A DNA stretch of 64,000 bases from the NCBI GenBank assembly GCA_021397835.1, contig JAJFZO010000049.1, positions 5,001 to 69,000 on the forward strand, read 5' to 3'. Each line of letters opens with the position of its first letter. Position 1 is the first letter of the stretch. The notes under the pieces were generated by a model that searched no databases, was not told the DNA's origin, and worked only from the letters and a program-made list of their open reading frames with translations. The translations under genes and the position numbers were made by a program. Positions 48,357 to 60,107 of this stretch are shown piece by piece. This DNA is from Moringa oleifera. Lineage: Eukaryota > Streptophyta > Magnoliopsida > Brassicales > Moringaceae.

Positions 48357-48860
48357 ATGAGGAAGATTAGAGGGTTCAAGATCCGGAAACGGTTGATGCG
48401 GATCTCCACATGGATCATCCGTAAAACCTGGATCTCTTCCGGATACCGCAGGCTGACCCGACTGAAACCTCCATGCAAGCCAAAAGCCATGTCCAAGCTC
48501 ATCACTTGGGCTCGCCGCGTGACAAAAGGAGCGAAATCGCTCTGCTCCACGAAATCCGGGGGCAGATATGTACCAGTGGGTCAAGAGCCGATTGAGGAGA
48601 AGCCGGTGAGTGTACCAAAAGGGCACTTGGCTGTTTACGTGGGACAAAAAGACGGTGACTTCCACAGGGTATTGGTACCTGTGATTTACTTCAATCACCC
48701 GCTGTTCGGCGAGCTGCTAAGAGAGGCCGAGGAGGAGTATGGGTTTAACCAGCAAGGAGGGATCACGATCCCTTGCCGATACTCAGAGTTCGAGAGGGTC
48801 CAGACCCGTATCGCAGCCGGGTCAGCTAGCCGGAAGCTGTCGCGAAGGCGCCACCTTTGA
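48357..48860 (+). CDS. SAUR family auxin-responsive protein (SAUR36-like, long N-terminus)
   Basis: Single exon, 167 residues from the ATG at 48357; two in-frame codons before it lack an ATG. The N-terminal ~80 residues are strongly basic (RKIRGFKIRKRLMRIS, WARRVTKGAK), longer than in short SAURs and like the SAUR36 group. The SAUR domain covers about 83-152: VSVPKGHLAVYVGQ, FHRVLVPVIYFNHPLFGELL, EEEYGFNQQGGITIPC and SEFERVQTRI. A basic tail follows (SRKLSRRRHL). SAUR proteins inhibit PP2C.D phosphatases and so activate plasma-membrane proton pumps and cell expansion; SAUR36-type genes are also tied to leaf senescence. No intron, as usual for the family. Confidence 0.93.
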   Translation: MRKIRGFKIRKRLMRISTWIIRKTWISSGYRRLTRLKPPCKPKAMSKLITWARRVTKGAKSLCSTKSGGRYVPVGQEPIEEKPVSVPKGHLAVYVGQKDGDFHRVLVPVIYFNHPLFGELLREAEEEYGFNQQGGITIPCRYSEFERVQTRIAAGSASRKLSRRRHL

Positions 48861-51460
48861 CGCCGTCTTGTCGTGACAAAACGATGACGATGACGATAAT
48901 TTATTCGCAACACATGATTGCGATGACGATGTTTTTAGAATTTTTGATTAGTCAGTGGGTTTACTTTCTCCTTTTATTTTCCTTACTTTTTCTTACTTTT
49001 CTTTACTTTTTTCTCTTTTTGAAGGGTATGGCTTGGTAGTGGGTTAGATGTGCATTATGTAGATTTCTGATGGTGGGTTTTGATCTAGTGACAATGATGT
49101 TGATAAATTGTGATTGGCATGCTGCTCTCCTTTAAGATGATAGTAATGTTGATAATTATGAAAGTAAGGATGGCCGACTGAGTTACTTATCCTGCAATTT
49201 GTACTATTGATCAAATCATCGTTTAACTTTCTGCTTTACCGATAACCCACTTATGAATCACAGATTTTCATGGTTGGATTGAGATTATCATCAATATTTG
49301 AAAGTTTTACCATCAACATAAAAAAATAAGTTAGTGGGCAAGCTTAGAATTGTGCAGCAAGAGAGCCCAGATTCTGCAAAAGAAGATTCATCTGTCAGGT
49401 TGAATGTCCAGATTCTTTTTCAGGTAGAATTTAGGAAACATTAGGTCTGCAGATTTTCCTGGAAAAAAATTCAATCTTGTGAGATTCTTGTTAGCTATTT
49501 AATGGTGAAAAGGCAGGGTGCTCGTCACCGGTGGTGGAGCTTTCACCATGTTGCTGGAGAATCTTATAGGGGAGATCAGTCCAGGCTAGGCAACCACAAC
49601 CGCATAATTGATGGGCAAACATGGCTTCTCTGATTGTTGAAAAGGGTCTTATTGCCACATTAAATCAAACAACTTGTGGGCATTATTTATGCAACCTAAG
49701 AGTCTGGCAACGATCATATTGCCCACCCATTTTAAGAAACATATATTTTTTAACACTCATAGACCCACAAAAGATAAGTAAACTCTCGACAATTGCAGTA
49801 AGAAAAAGTGAAGAACCCAGAATTTTGCAGAGAATATGTTTGGCTAAGAAGAAAAATTTCTACTGATTGTCCTCTGTGTTTAGCATCTTTATCCGGGCAG
49901 CTGCCACTTGGAAATATAGGCTTGACATGGTCAAGAAAATGGTATAAAGAACCGACAGAAACATGTACCTAAATGAAATAATTGAAATTGAAAACTCAAT
50001 AGACAGAACAGACTTTCTCCTCCTCTTTTGAACGCTGTATGTTTTGTGTTGAATAGATTATCTTCATCGACGAATAGTATTGGGACAGATCTCCATGGCG
50101 TTGAAGCTTCAATGATAAGGCGGTAGAGGGTTGTTTGGTGTGAGAGAAATAAAGCCCACTTCTAGAAATGAACTTTCAACCGCTCCAGAGAGTCAGAAAA
50201 ATCTGACAATGATATGCCGACTGGAGCTTCATATTTTCTTTCAATTCCTTCGGGTAAAAATAAATTCATGACTTTCCATTAATTTCCTCGCCAGAGAAGA
50301 CAGAACTGGAGAAAAGTTGGAAAAGAAAGATTGATGAAGACACAGATATTTTCTGGTGAAACAAACAAGAGGGGACTTTGGTGTGTGGCTTGGCAAACGA
50401 AGTGATGTCCATACGTCAAGTCCGGCTTTGGTTCTGCCTAATTCCAGCCACAAAGGAGCTTTTGAGAAAATGTAATTTTTTGGAAATTAGTGTCAATTAA
50501 TATAAAAATAGAAATTAATTTATTGAAATACCCAGAGCAGAAGCTTATAATAAAAGAACAAATGGGTCTTTAAAGATAATTATTTTCCATTAAGCTATGT
50601 TTCTCTATATTTTCAAATAGTTATATCAGTTCATGAAACTTTGGGCCAACTGGGTTTTGTGCGTTTAATACGGCCCATGCTAATCGGACCTATGAAAGGA
50701 TCTAAATCTCCCCTCTCTGGTGTTGGGCTCCGTAAGCAACAGACACCCCTTTCCCTGTTGGATTCCCAGAAAAAAAAGGCCTTTCCCCCTTTTTTTTAAT
50801 AAAAAAATGACAAACTTGGAAGAATGAATAATATTTTATAAAAAATAAAATATCATATACATATATATATACACACACACACATATATGCACACACACGA
50901 TCTATTCTGACTTAAAACGGTAATTTTATATAATATATTATTAGTTATTTATTTTAAAATAAAATTTATGTAAAATTATAATATTAACTTTGCATTATCA
51001 AATGAATTTGATATTCAAAAATTGGAAAATTAAACCTTGATTTATTATTTAGATCAAATTGATAAATTTTAATTTGATTTATTAATATTTTTTAATACCA
51101 AAATTTATTTGATAATATCAAATTAGCTGATCATGATTTGATTTATTATTTTTAAAAACTAAAATTATTTAATAATATGAATTGTAATTCAAAATTTTAT
51201 ATAATATTTTTTTAATTATTTTATTGCATTGAAGTATATGAAATCAATAGAAGAAATTATTAGGAAAAAGGAGCAATCTTCTTCTGCTTTTACTTTTTCC
51301 TCTGAAAGTCGAGAGTCCCGCAGGAATGGTGACTTCAGCTAAGACCGTTTGGCTAGCAAAAGGAGAGCAAATACAGAGAAAGTATAGTCGCTTCAGGGCA
51401 TCCACGAACAGTTGTCCTTTGACTGAAGTTTCTACGCGGCTGTTTTTTATGCCCTAGAAG
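48861..51460. other. SAUR 3' flank and AT-rich spacer
   Basis: T-rich 3' flank (48950-49040), then spacer. A TA/CA microsatellite lies near 50860-50900, and extremely AT-rich DNA at 50920-51240. No gene is seen; the 81-residue frame at 49621-49866 has no recognisable features. Confidence 0.5.
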
Positions 51461-51464
51461 AAGC

Positions 51465-51471
51465 TATAAAG
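51465..51471 (+). promoter_or_regulatory. TATA box of plasmodesmata-located protein gene
   Basis: TATAAAG about 210 bases before the chosen start codon. It is followed by a (CT)n tract at 51561-51581 that would fall in the leader. Confidence 0.55.
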
Positions 51472-51560
51472 GGCAGCACCATCACTTTTGGGTTCGGCCA
51501 GGTCCCGTAAACCAAGTAGACCCCCAATGGGTCCTTTCTTCACAGGAAAAGAAAAGCAAC

Positions 51561-51581
51561 CTCTCTCTCTCTCTCTCTCTC
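51561..51581 (+). repeat. (CT)n tract in the leader
   Basis: About 10 CT units between the TATA box and the start codon. Such pyrimidine tracts are common in plant 5' untranslated regions and can act as GAGA-factor sites. Confidence 0.8.
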
Positions 51582-51677
51582 GCCCTATCACACCGAATCG
51601 CAAATCAAAAACAAATGAAACCGAAGCCAAATTGTGAAAAAGAAGCAAACCCACCTCGCTCCCACAAAAGAAAAAAA

Positions 51678-53404
51678 ATGCCCAGAAGCCTTCAATCATA
51701 CACTATCCACAATGCCATCCTGGCTCCAGGACTCTTCTTATTGTCTCTCAGTTGCTCTAGCTACCTCGTCAGTGCTCATATCTTCATCTACGCAGGCTGT
51801 TCACCGGAGAAGTATGCGCCCGGTTCAGTCTTTGAAGGCAACCTCAACTCCTTCCTAGCCTCGGTTGTAAGCTCGTCGTCGCAGGTTTCTTACAACAGCT
51901 TTGCCCTTGGAAATGGAAGCGAAGCGCCACCTGAGGCCACTCTTTTTGGGTTGTACCAGTGCAGGGGTGATTTGCAGACTACTGATTGCTCTAAATGCAT
52001 TGAGAGTGCCGTCAACCAAATAGGTTTAGTCTGTAGTTACGGCTATGGTGCTTCTCTGCAACTCGATGGCTGCTTCTTGAGATACGAGCATGTAGATTTC
52101 TTGGGGAAGCTTGATACCGGTCTTCGGTACAAGAAGTGCAGTAGAAGCGTTAACAACGACGTCGAGTTCTTCAGGCGTAGAGATGATGTTTTGGCTGACT
52201 TGCAATCAGCTATAGGGTTTAAAGTAAGCAGTTCTGGTCTGGTTGAGGGTTTTGCTCAGTGTCTGGGTGATTTAAGCCCAAGCGACTGCTCTTCTTGCCT
52301 CGCTGACGCTGTTGGGAGGTCGAAGACTCTATGCGGATCTGCTGCAGCAGCTGATGTATTCTTGGGTCAGTGTTATGCTCGCTACTGGGCATCTGGCTAC
52401 TATGATTCCCCTTCATCAGGTGCAAATTCTCTTCTCATAAACAACACAGATACGAAAACCCAGTTCGTTTTACTAAACAACTTGCACAGATTTCTTCTCG
52501 TGATCACTGTTGTTTATCAAATATTCATGTAATTTGGAAGTTTTTTGCCATATTTTGAATTCAGAAAGTAAACCTTCTCTTAAACTATATATGTTGACAA
52601 GCTACTTTAGCTTTTTCTTGGGTGGTGGTGGTGGTGGTGGCGGTGGTGGAGAGAGAGAGGAGAAAGAAGAAAGATAATCTGAAAATTTTCCAGGCCAAGA
52701 GTCAACAAGCTGATCCTTTTACAAAGCAAAACATACTTTAGTTGCTCTCTTTTCTTTTAGACACCTCCATTTCTCATTGTCTCTAAAGCTCCATTAAAAC
52801 CAAAGCCAATGTACAACAAAGGAGGAAAAAAAAAAACAAAAGGAAAGATGGGCTCTTAAGAACAATCCTCTACTTACCAATTTTCAAAAAATTCTCCATT
52901 TTCATCCTGTCTTGTTGGCAACCCTTCAATGGTCTAAAAAGAACAAAAATGTCTTTTACAGTGGAAAATTCTTTCCTTTTTCATAGATTATTCTCTTACT
53001 CCTGTCTACCTCAGTAGCGTTAGCATAAGGTAGTGAATTTTAAAGTACGTAGCGCTGAGAGAGAAAACTTTAAGAAGCAATTATATGTGGCAGTAGCAGC
53101 CTGCTTGCTTTTGTCCCTCTCATCAAGATCTACATACAATTAGGCATATTGGTATTAATTCCTACTTCTTTTACTTTTGATGTAGATTCCTCCAACGAAG
53201 ATGAAATGGGAAAAACAGTCGCCATTATCGTCGGAGTATTAGCCGGTCTAGCCATCCTAATCGTCATCCTCTCCTTCTGCCGAAGAGCTATGGGTACATA
53301 CAATTACTCCAATAATAATTTAATCTTTGATCAAGAAATCACCTAATTATATTGATGATCCATACTGACTTTTTTTTTTTAATTTTGATTTTCAATCAGA
53401 ATGA
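51678..53404 (+). CDS. Plasmodesmata-located protein (PDLP), two DUF26 domains and one membrane span
   Basis: Exons 51678-52419, 53186-53293 and a tiny terminal exon 53400-53404 give 284 residues. An in-frame ATG at 51615 would add 21 hydrophilic residues before the signal peptide, so the ATG at 51678 is preferred. Signal peptide: about 1-33. DUF26 domains carry the C-X8-C-X2-C pattern twice: C95/C104/C107 and C195/C204/C207. After DSSNEDEMGK comes the single membrane helix (VAIIVGVLAGLAILIVILSF, about 259-278) and a very short basic cytosolic tail (CRRAM...). PDLPs are type I receptor-like proteins at plasmodesmata that promote callose and close the channels. If exon 2 is not spliced, its frame runs to 53346; if exon 1 is not spliced, it runs to 52532 with another hydrophobic end. 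Confidence 0.88.
52621..52649. repeat. (GGT)n repeat in PDLP intron
   Basis: Nine to ten GGT triplets with one GGC, followed by a short GA run, inside the first intron of the PDLP gene. Confidence 0.85.
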
Positions 53405-54634
53405 GACTATGAAGATGAGAGCATATTTTACGCCGGCGAAGAAGAGAGGGCTAGTTGTTTAAAGTTTTGAAAGATTGGTTTAAATATTCTTGTGGCATCT
53501 CTATCCACTGCTTTTTGTCGATTTTAATACATTATGGTTTTGACAATGTTATGATCTTATGGTATAAAGTAGTACCCAAATCTCAATCAAAAAGGAGCTG
53601 CCGATTCCCTTCAGCCTATTCACCAACAACCCATCATCCCTCTTTTTTTTGTTATTTTATTTTCTTAGTTTATTTCTATATTATGTTAATAATTAAGATT
53701 ATGCTCCTGACATGGATGTACCTACTAGGCTAGGAACTGTCCCTTAATCAATATTACCTAATGGCTAATCACAGTGCCTCAATTAACTGGGCTTTCGGCT
53801 GACAGCCTAATTAGCCCATTGCTCTGTAGGGAATGCTCAGCCCATTCATTACAATTTGGGCCTGTATCAGTAAGTGGGTCCATTTATCCAAGCCCACTAC
53901 TCTTAATTATCATGGGCCTAATGAAAAATTATGGATGTTACTGTGGGTCCATGTTGATGGGTCCAAATCTTTAATCTTGATTAAGGTCAAGGGTGATGTT
54001 GATTTTTCAAGCTTGCAAAAATTGAAAATTAGTTGGCTAGCTAGTCTCTGGTATACCAGACAACATGAATGGATTACTTCCACTACTATCTAATTAACAA
54101 ATGCCCACATTGAATTAGTGAAAGGGAGAGCTATTATAAATCATAATCTCATACTTTATTAATTATATAAGTCAAAATGCCTCTTCATGGATAGCGGTAT
54201 GATACTCACGGGTTAGTGAACACGAGAAGTCTTTCCAAATTGCAGAGAGTACTTAGCTAGAAAATCCCATGGTGGTGACGTTGATGCCTCAACTAAATTG
54301 CCACTAATTACAGATCAGCCACTGATGTTGCTTCCTCAGTTATTAAGAAACAATATTTGGGATGAAATTTTATTTTATTATTTATTTGTGTTTTGTTTTT
54401 TAAGAGAAAATAAAAGAGTTTTTTATTATAATTTATTTTATTAGTGTAATAAAATAAATAAATAAAATCATAATAATATTATTTAACATTTCCAACATGA
54501 ATTACAATTAGGGTTTCATAAAGAATCAAACATTACAATAGCGTCAATTTTTTTATTCTCGGGAAACAATAATTAAGGACCCAAAACGATACTTCAAAAT
54601 ATTGTAATTAAGATATACAATTTAAAGAAGTTAA
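53405..54634. other. 3' flanks of convergent PDLP and pectinesterase genes
   Basis: AT-rich DNA with no domain-bearing frame. The frames at 53455-53733 and 53774-54093 look random. Confidence 0.5.
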
Positions 54635-56701
54635 TCAGAGACCAGAAGTGAAAGGCACGTTGGTGGCAGGCAACCAAGAATTGCCGGCGATGAAGTTGCC
54701 GACGGTGAACCTTGAGGCCTCGGATGCGCTGGTGATGACACGGAAGCCAGGCCACTTGACCCGGTTGGCGGTGGATGCACCAGGGCCTGTGTTCATGTAC
54801 TCACCGTAGTACAGTGTTCTGAGGGCGAAGTTGCCGCTCCACTCGAGCCATCCTGCAGGGTTGATCAAGCTGTCCAGGGATGTTTTCATGAAGACTGTCC
54901 TGGAATATTCTCTCCATGGCCTCCCAAGGTAAGTCTTGACGGAGCTCTGCACCGATCTTAAGTCGGAAGCCGCCGTGACCCTGCTGTTGTGGATGATGAT
55001 GCCGGTGTTCTGGTTGGGGTCGCTCCTGCCTTGGGCGGTGATGGTGTTGGTCCTGTTCGGTGGCCTGCGTGCGTAGATGTTGCAGTTCTGGAGAACAACC
55101 GCGGCGTTGCCGAAGATGAAGTCGACGGTGCCGTAAATGTCACATTCTCTGTAAAACTGCCTCTCAGAGTGGACGTACAGAGTGTCCTGGTACCCTTCGA
55201 AGCTGCACTTGTAAAACACCGAGAGATCGGAGCCTGATCGGAGAGCCACCGCCTGTCCGTTCTGTGGGCCGGCGGTGTTGCGGAATGTTATGTCACGGGC
55301 GATGAACCCATCTCCAACAACAGCTGGAATTTAACAAATTTAATTAGAATTAATGATTTAACAAATTATAAGACAAAATTATTGAATATTTAATGAATAA
55401 TATATACGAGTTAGTCTAGCAGATTAATTAATTTTTCAAACACACATCAATAAATGAGACTGTATTGGATCATGAAGGCCTTCTAGATACTCTGAGGTCC
55501 CCTGTATGACATAAGCTACAATCTCTTGCCTGGTAAAACGACATTCATCAGGAGTAAATAAACAAGTCTCCTTCACATAAAAGTACGGAAAAATCACTAA
55601 ACTATTAGTTAACTCTGAACTCTGTCTCTTTCATAGTTAATCCTTGGTGTATTTAAGTAATAATTAAGTTGAATTAAAACTCTAATAAGGTCAAAATCTT
55701 CATTAATTTTGGTGAAAAGTCATTATCATTAACTGGCTAAACACAAGAAGGTCCATTTCTATGGTTATAATTAATGAAATAATCAAGTAAACATGTAATA
55801 TATTAATGAAGGGAGCTAGCTAGCTAGCTGTGTACTCACCGACGGTGGCTGAATTGAAAGTTGTAGTTCCGCCACCGACGCTCTTGCTTCCGGTGATAAT
55901 GGTCTTCCCTATTCCATCACCAACCAACATGATGTTCTTCAACTTGGTTCCTATCTCAACGTTTTCCCTGTAAGTTCCCTGCTTCACGTATATCACAAAT
56001 CTGCCGCTCCCTGATCGCTTCGATGCAGCAGAGATGGCCTCCTTCACGGTCTTATAGTTCCCTGATCCATCTTGCGCCACCACTATGTTTGCCTGAGACG
56101 CTGGAGATGAACTCTGCAGAAGTTTCCGGTCACCGGGTTTGACCCACGTTGGGAACCCTTCTTCGTAACTAGGCTGACCGTAAGGGACCTTGTTAAGGGC
56201 CAAAGTGTTGCTGATCAACTCAGAAACATTATTTGACATCAACGGCAACATATTATGCTGCGCACCGAGCTCAACAAACCCGGCCCGGCAGGTCTCCAGG
56301 TTCGTAAGAGCGGTACTGAGCCATGTCTGAGCGTCAACCTTGCTGCACTTGACGGTAGGGTCGATGGTTCTATTAAGCCTGAGGATGGTGTACTCGTAGA
56401 GCTTAAGGCAGTCAGCCCATGCAGCCTTCTCACGCTCGTTTTGGCACTTTGAGCCTAACGTGTATGTGTGGCTCTCGGCATGCATAGCTCGCTCGAGGGC
56501 CAGCTGCATGGAGATTTTGAGAAAGTCGGGCTCGCTTTTGATGGGTGCTTGGGTTGGGTTATGGGTCAAGAAATACTCGCAGGGTTTCGGGTGCGGTGTT
56601 TTGCTGCACCATGACCTTACAGCTTCCTTGTTGTACCCGAAGACAGTCGGAGACAGAAACAGAGACAACAAGAGAACTGTAATCCAAACCCGAATCGCCA
56701 T
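54635..56701 (-). CDS. Pectinesterase with inhibitor pro-region (PME-PMEI)
   Basis: Two exons, 56701-55840 and 55323-54635, give 516 residues, a usual length. Removes methyl esters from homogalacturonan in the cell wall. Signal peptide: about 1-22. PMEI pro-region: about 25-180, with the conserved cysteines ([23 protein letters not shown]). RKLL at 192-195 is the subtilase cleavage site that frees the enzyme in the Golgi. The catalytic domain (from ~205) holds GQAVALR (Gln311), GYQDTLY (Gln333, Asp334), DFIFGNA (Asp355) and YLGRPW (Arg422, Trp424), so all catalytic residues are present. The intron sits at the usual place before VVGDGF. TATA box at 56781-56789. A second pectinesterase gene diverges from it 3.4 kb away. 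Confidence 0.96.
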
Positions 56702-56780
56702 TGATGAACAGTCGACGGCGTCTTAAAGAACCAGAGGATGATAGGATTTTTGTGGGTACTAAAAGCCTCACAATGGTCAC

Positions 56781-56789
56781 TTTATATAG
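56781..56789 (-). promoter_or_regulatory. TATA box of the reverse-strand pectinesterase gene
   Basis: On the gene strand it reads CTATATAAA, about 80 bases before the start codon. Confidence 0.6.
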
Positions 56790-59700
56790 AGGTTTCGCTA
56801 GCATTTGGAGATGCCACAATCTCCCTTTAATCCATTTTCTTTATTTCCTCCATATATTTGTGATATGTTTATTGTATTTGAATGCTAATACCTACTGCTT
56901 ACTGACTACTCCGCGAGCAATAAAAATTTGTTCATATTTCTTGGTTCAAATTAAGTTAACTTACGTGTTGACCTGGCCTAGCAGATAGGAGACATCACAT
57001 ATCAAGCATCAAGATTATAATTTTTATACAAAAGAAAAGGATTCTGTGTTAATCTAAATTTTATGCTAATTTTTAAAATATTTTTTTATGATTTAGCATT
57101 TGAGATGCACGGATCGGCCAGTCTCAAACGGAGTATACATTCTTTGACATGCATGAGGTTAGCGGGTCCATTTTCTTTACTGTTCTAGAGGACGGTTTAG
57201 GTTTTGTGTTAACTAGGAAATTAACATTTTCCTCATTCTTAATTAATCAGGGATATTAAGTTAGACCATAGGAGCAGGCTCAAGCAGGCAGTAGATAAGT
57301 CATCCATTTGAAAAAAGAAAAAAAAAGGTAATAATGAGGGTTAGGTGAGCAATATTGATCTATAATAAAGTCCAATTGTTCCTTACGTATGAGAAATATT
57401 AATTCAAGCTTCATTAATGGTGGTTCACGGTTTGACCACGGAACTCCGAACGAAATTACCATACACATATTCAACATGAAAACTACAGTTGAATTTGTCA
57501 TGAAAGATTCTTCCAGCTTGACAATTGAACCAAGAAAACCAGTAATCCTAATGGATAGCGCAGTGTTGACAATAAGATTTTCCAATGGACTTATTGCAAG
57601 CCTCCTGCCCCTTGTTTCTTTACTCTACATCGTTGCCAAGTTGTGAATTTCTGTGTGACAAATATTTAATTAGTAACAGATTATACTAATAAATTATTTG
57701 AGTCATGAAGCATGTCGGATTTAATGTTTCATTTGATGATCTTATTAATGTTAATTGATGAATGATTGGCAAACCAAATACAGTTGAATTTGCATTTAAT
57801 TAAACACGGGTGTCTTCAATGTGCATGAAATGAAGAGGATTACATATAATTCTTCATATTGGGTACTAAAAATTCAAATTAAGGGTTCGAGTTTACAACT
57901 TGATTGATGTTCAAAAACCATGCTTTGTGGTCAACCCATGACAGGGTGAGTACTAACCATAGGGTTCCAATAATTGAATCGAATAAACAATGTAACGGAG
58001 CCCTGGAAGGACACGAAATGGTCAAATACTGAAAATCATAATGAGGAACCGTATGAATAGAAGAAATACAGAGACGTGCTGTCGTAAGAAAATACAATAG
58101 CTTAATCTAATTAACAAGAATATTATGTCGTCGTTCCTGTTATCAACTTGTTAATCTAACTAACGAGATATGTTTTCTTATATGCCTTCTGAAGAAAGCA
58201 AGTTTCCATATTTGAAGGAAAATATTAAAAAGTAAGATTGTTTCCATCTACCCTATTGACATTCTTCGTAAATGCAGACATGACTGCATCACAAGCTGCA
58301 TTAATTTTCTAATACCAATTATTCGTGTCTATCTAACCGATTCTTTAGTATTCTCTATAAAAAAACAAGAATCGGATAACGGTTGGAGGATGGGCATCAA
58401 TAAATTTATACGCATAATGGTAGTGTCGTGAATACAAAATGACCTGCCTATACAGAGAACCAAGCTGCTAAGAAGCACCCAAAACCTTTTTTTTTTTTTT
58501 TTGAATGATTGATTTGATTTTCATTTGTGTCTATGATCAGTTAGAATGATTTTTAAAAAATAATTAGTAAATATTAAAATCTTAAATCAAAATAATTTAA
58601 TTTGAGCTTGATATATATCAGCATAGCATTGACCATAAAGAATTAAATTTTTAATAAAAAGATGAATGAGTATTTTTGTAACCAATTATATTAATATAAA
58701 AACATAAATAAAAATATTAATTATTTTTAATTAAAATAATATATGTTATTTCAAAATTACAATATAATTCATATTTAAATTAATAAATAATCGTAACTGA
58801 AATAGACAGAGAAGTGTACAAGAAAAAATTAAGTAATTTGTGATAATTAAGACACGGATCACTTTCACTCTTAAATTATTTCATGCATGTAACTAACCGT
58901 GATGAGATTTGAAAATGATGGAAGTAACATACAAAACTGAATGATAGTTAACTAATTGGGTGCATGGTGTACGTACCTTTACGCAATTAAATGAAAATGA
59001 CGGATTAGCTTGCGTGATTATATTGTCTTTTTCTTTATGATTTTTCGTTTAACTCGCATAATCAGTCTAACTATTTGACTCTCTTTCCTTTTTCTTACAG
59101 CAAACTTCAATAATGACAACTAGTTAGTTCGTTAGAGAAAAAGAGTACTCACCTTGTTTTCCAAGTTGTCTGCTTCACCATAGAGGTCGGCTTCGTTAAC
59201 CGCGACCATTCAAAGCACTGTAGCCATGACCAGAACCGCCCATGGTAGGTCACCAAATTAAACCATATCTTTCAAATATTAACTAAGTATTTTTATTTTT
59301 TGTTGATAAAATTAATATAATTCAAATTAATAAATAATTTTGATTTTTTAATAATTATTTGTCTGTAATTAATGAATATTATATCTAATACTGCAAACCA
59401 AAACTGACTTGTTCACACGTCATCCGCTATCCCCCATTTCAAAGCAGTATTAATCCCATTATATAAACTAGTCTTATACATCACATCCATATGAGCCCTT
59501 TCTTCGTGTTAGAAAAAAGGAGAAACCGTACAGAAAATGAAGGAAATTGAATTAAAATAAATAGTATAGAAGATAATTCACATATATATATATATACATA
59601 TATTTTTAATTTGTAACGTGTGGTGGAGGAAAGAACTGTACATGTGGCACTGTATGTAATAAACTGGTGTAACGCATATCAGTCGGCGGTCATGTGGCAG
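56790..59700. other. spacer between the divergent pectinesterase genes
   Basis: AT-rich promoter-type sequence with a poly-T run near 58485 and a TA repeat near 59582-59602. Overlapping frames on both strands at 57280-57646 show no domain. No gene is supported. Confidence 0.5.
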
Positions 59701-59726
59701 CTGTCGTAATAATCCTGACAAGCAGG

Positions 59727-59733
59727 TATAAAG
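59727..59733 (+). promoter_or_regulatory. possible TATA box of the forward pectinesterase gene
   Basis: TATAAAG about 375 bases before the start codon at 60108. The leader would contain other ATGs (for example at 59908 and 60081), so an upstream intron or another start site is possible. Confidence 0.3.
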
Positions 59734-60107
59734 ATGAGCGTCGTCACCGTTGCCAAGTAACACTTTACTACTTTGCCAAATCATTCACGCCTTGTTTCTC
59801 TTACAAACACGTTGTTACTCGAACACCACGTACCAATCCAATTGATACCACCAGTCTCACAAAGATTCCATCACACAGAGAGCAGTGATTTAATTGAAGT
59901 TGATCATGGCATGCAAGGGAAAACTGAGCGAGAACCAGCACCTCTCCCCTCCACAGATGTCACTGCTTCAGCAACGTTGCATGGATTCTTGGTGAGTCCT
60001 CAGGTGACATGAGGTGACACGGGTGCAGCCGTGGTTTCATACGCTAGATTCTCACCGATCCAAGCTGCATAAGTTCGAGTATGTCGTCACTCTTCCATAC
60101 TGCGAAA

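Noticed and set aside
57280..57646. Overlapping frames on both strands between the pectinesterase genes
   Set aside because: No domain, no splice partners, and both strands open at once, as expected by chance.
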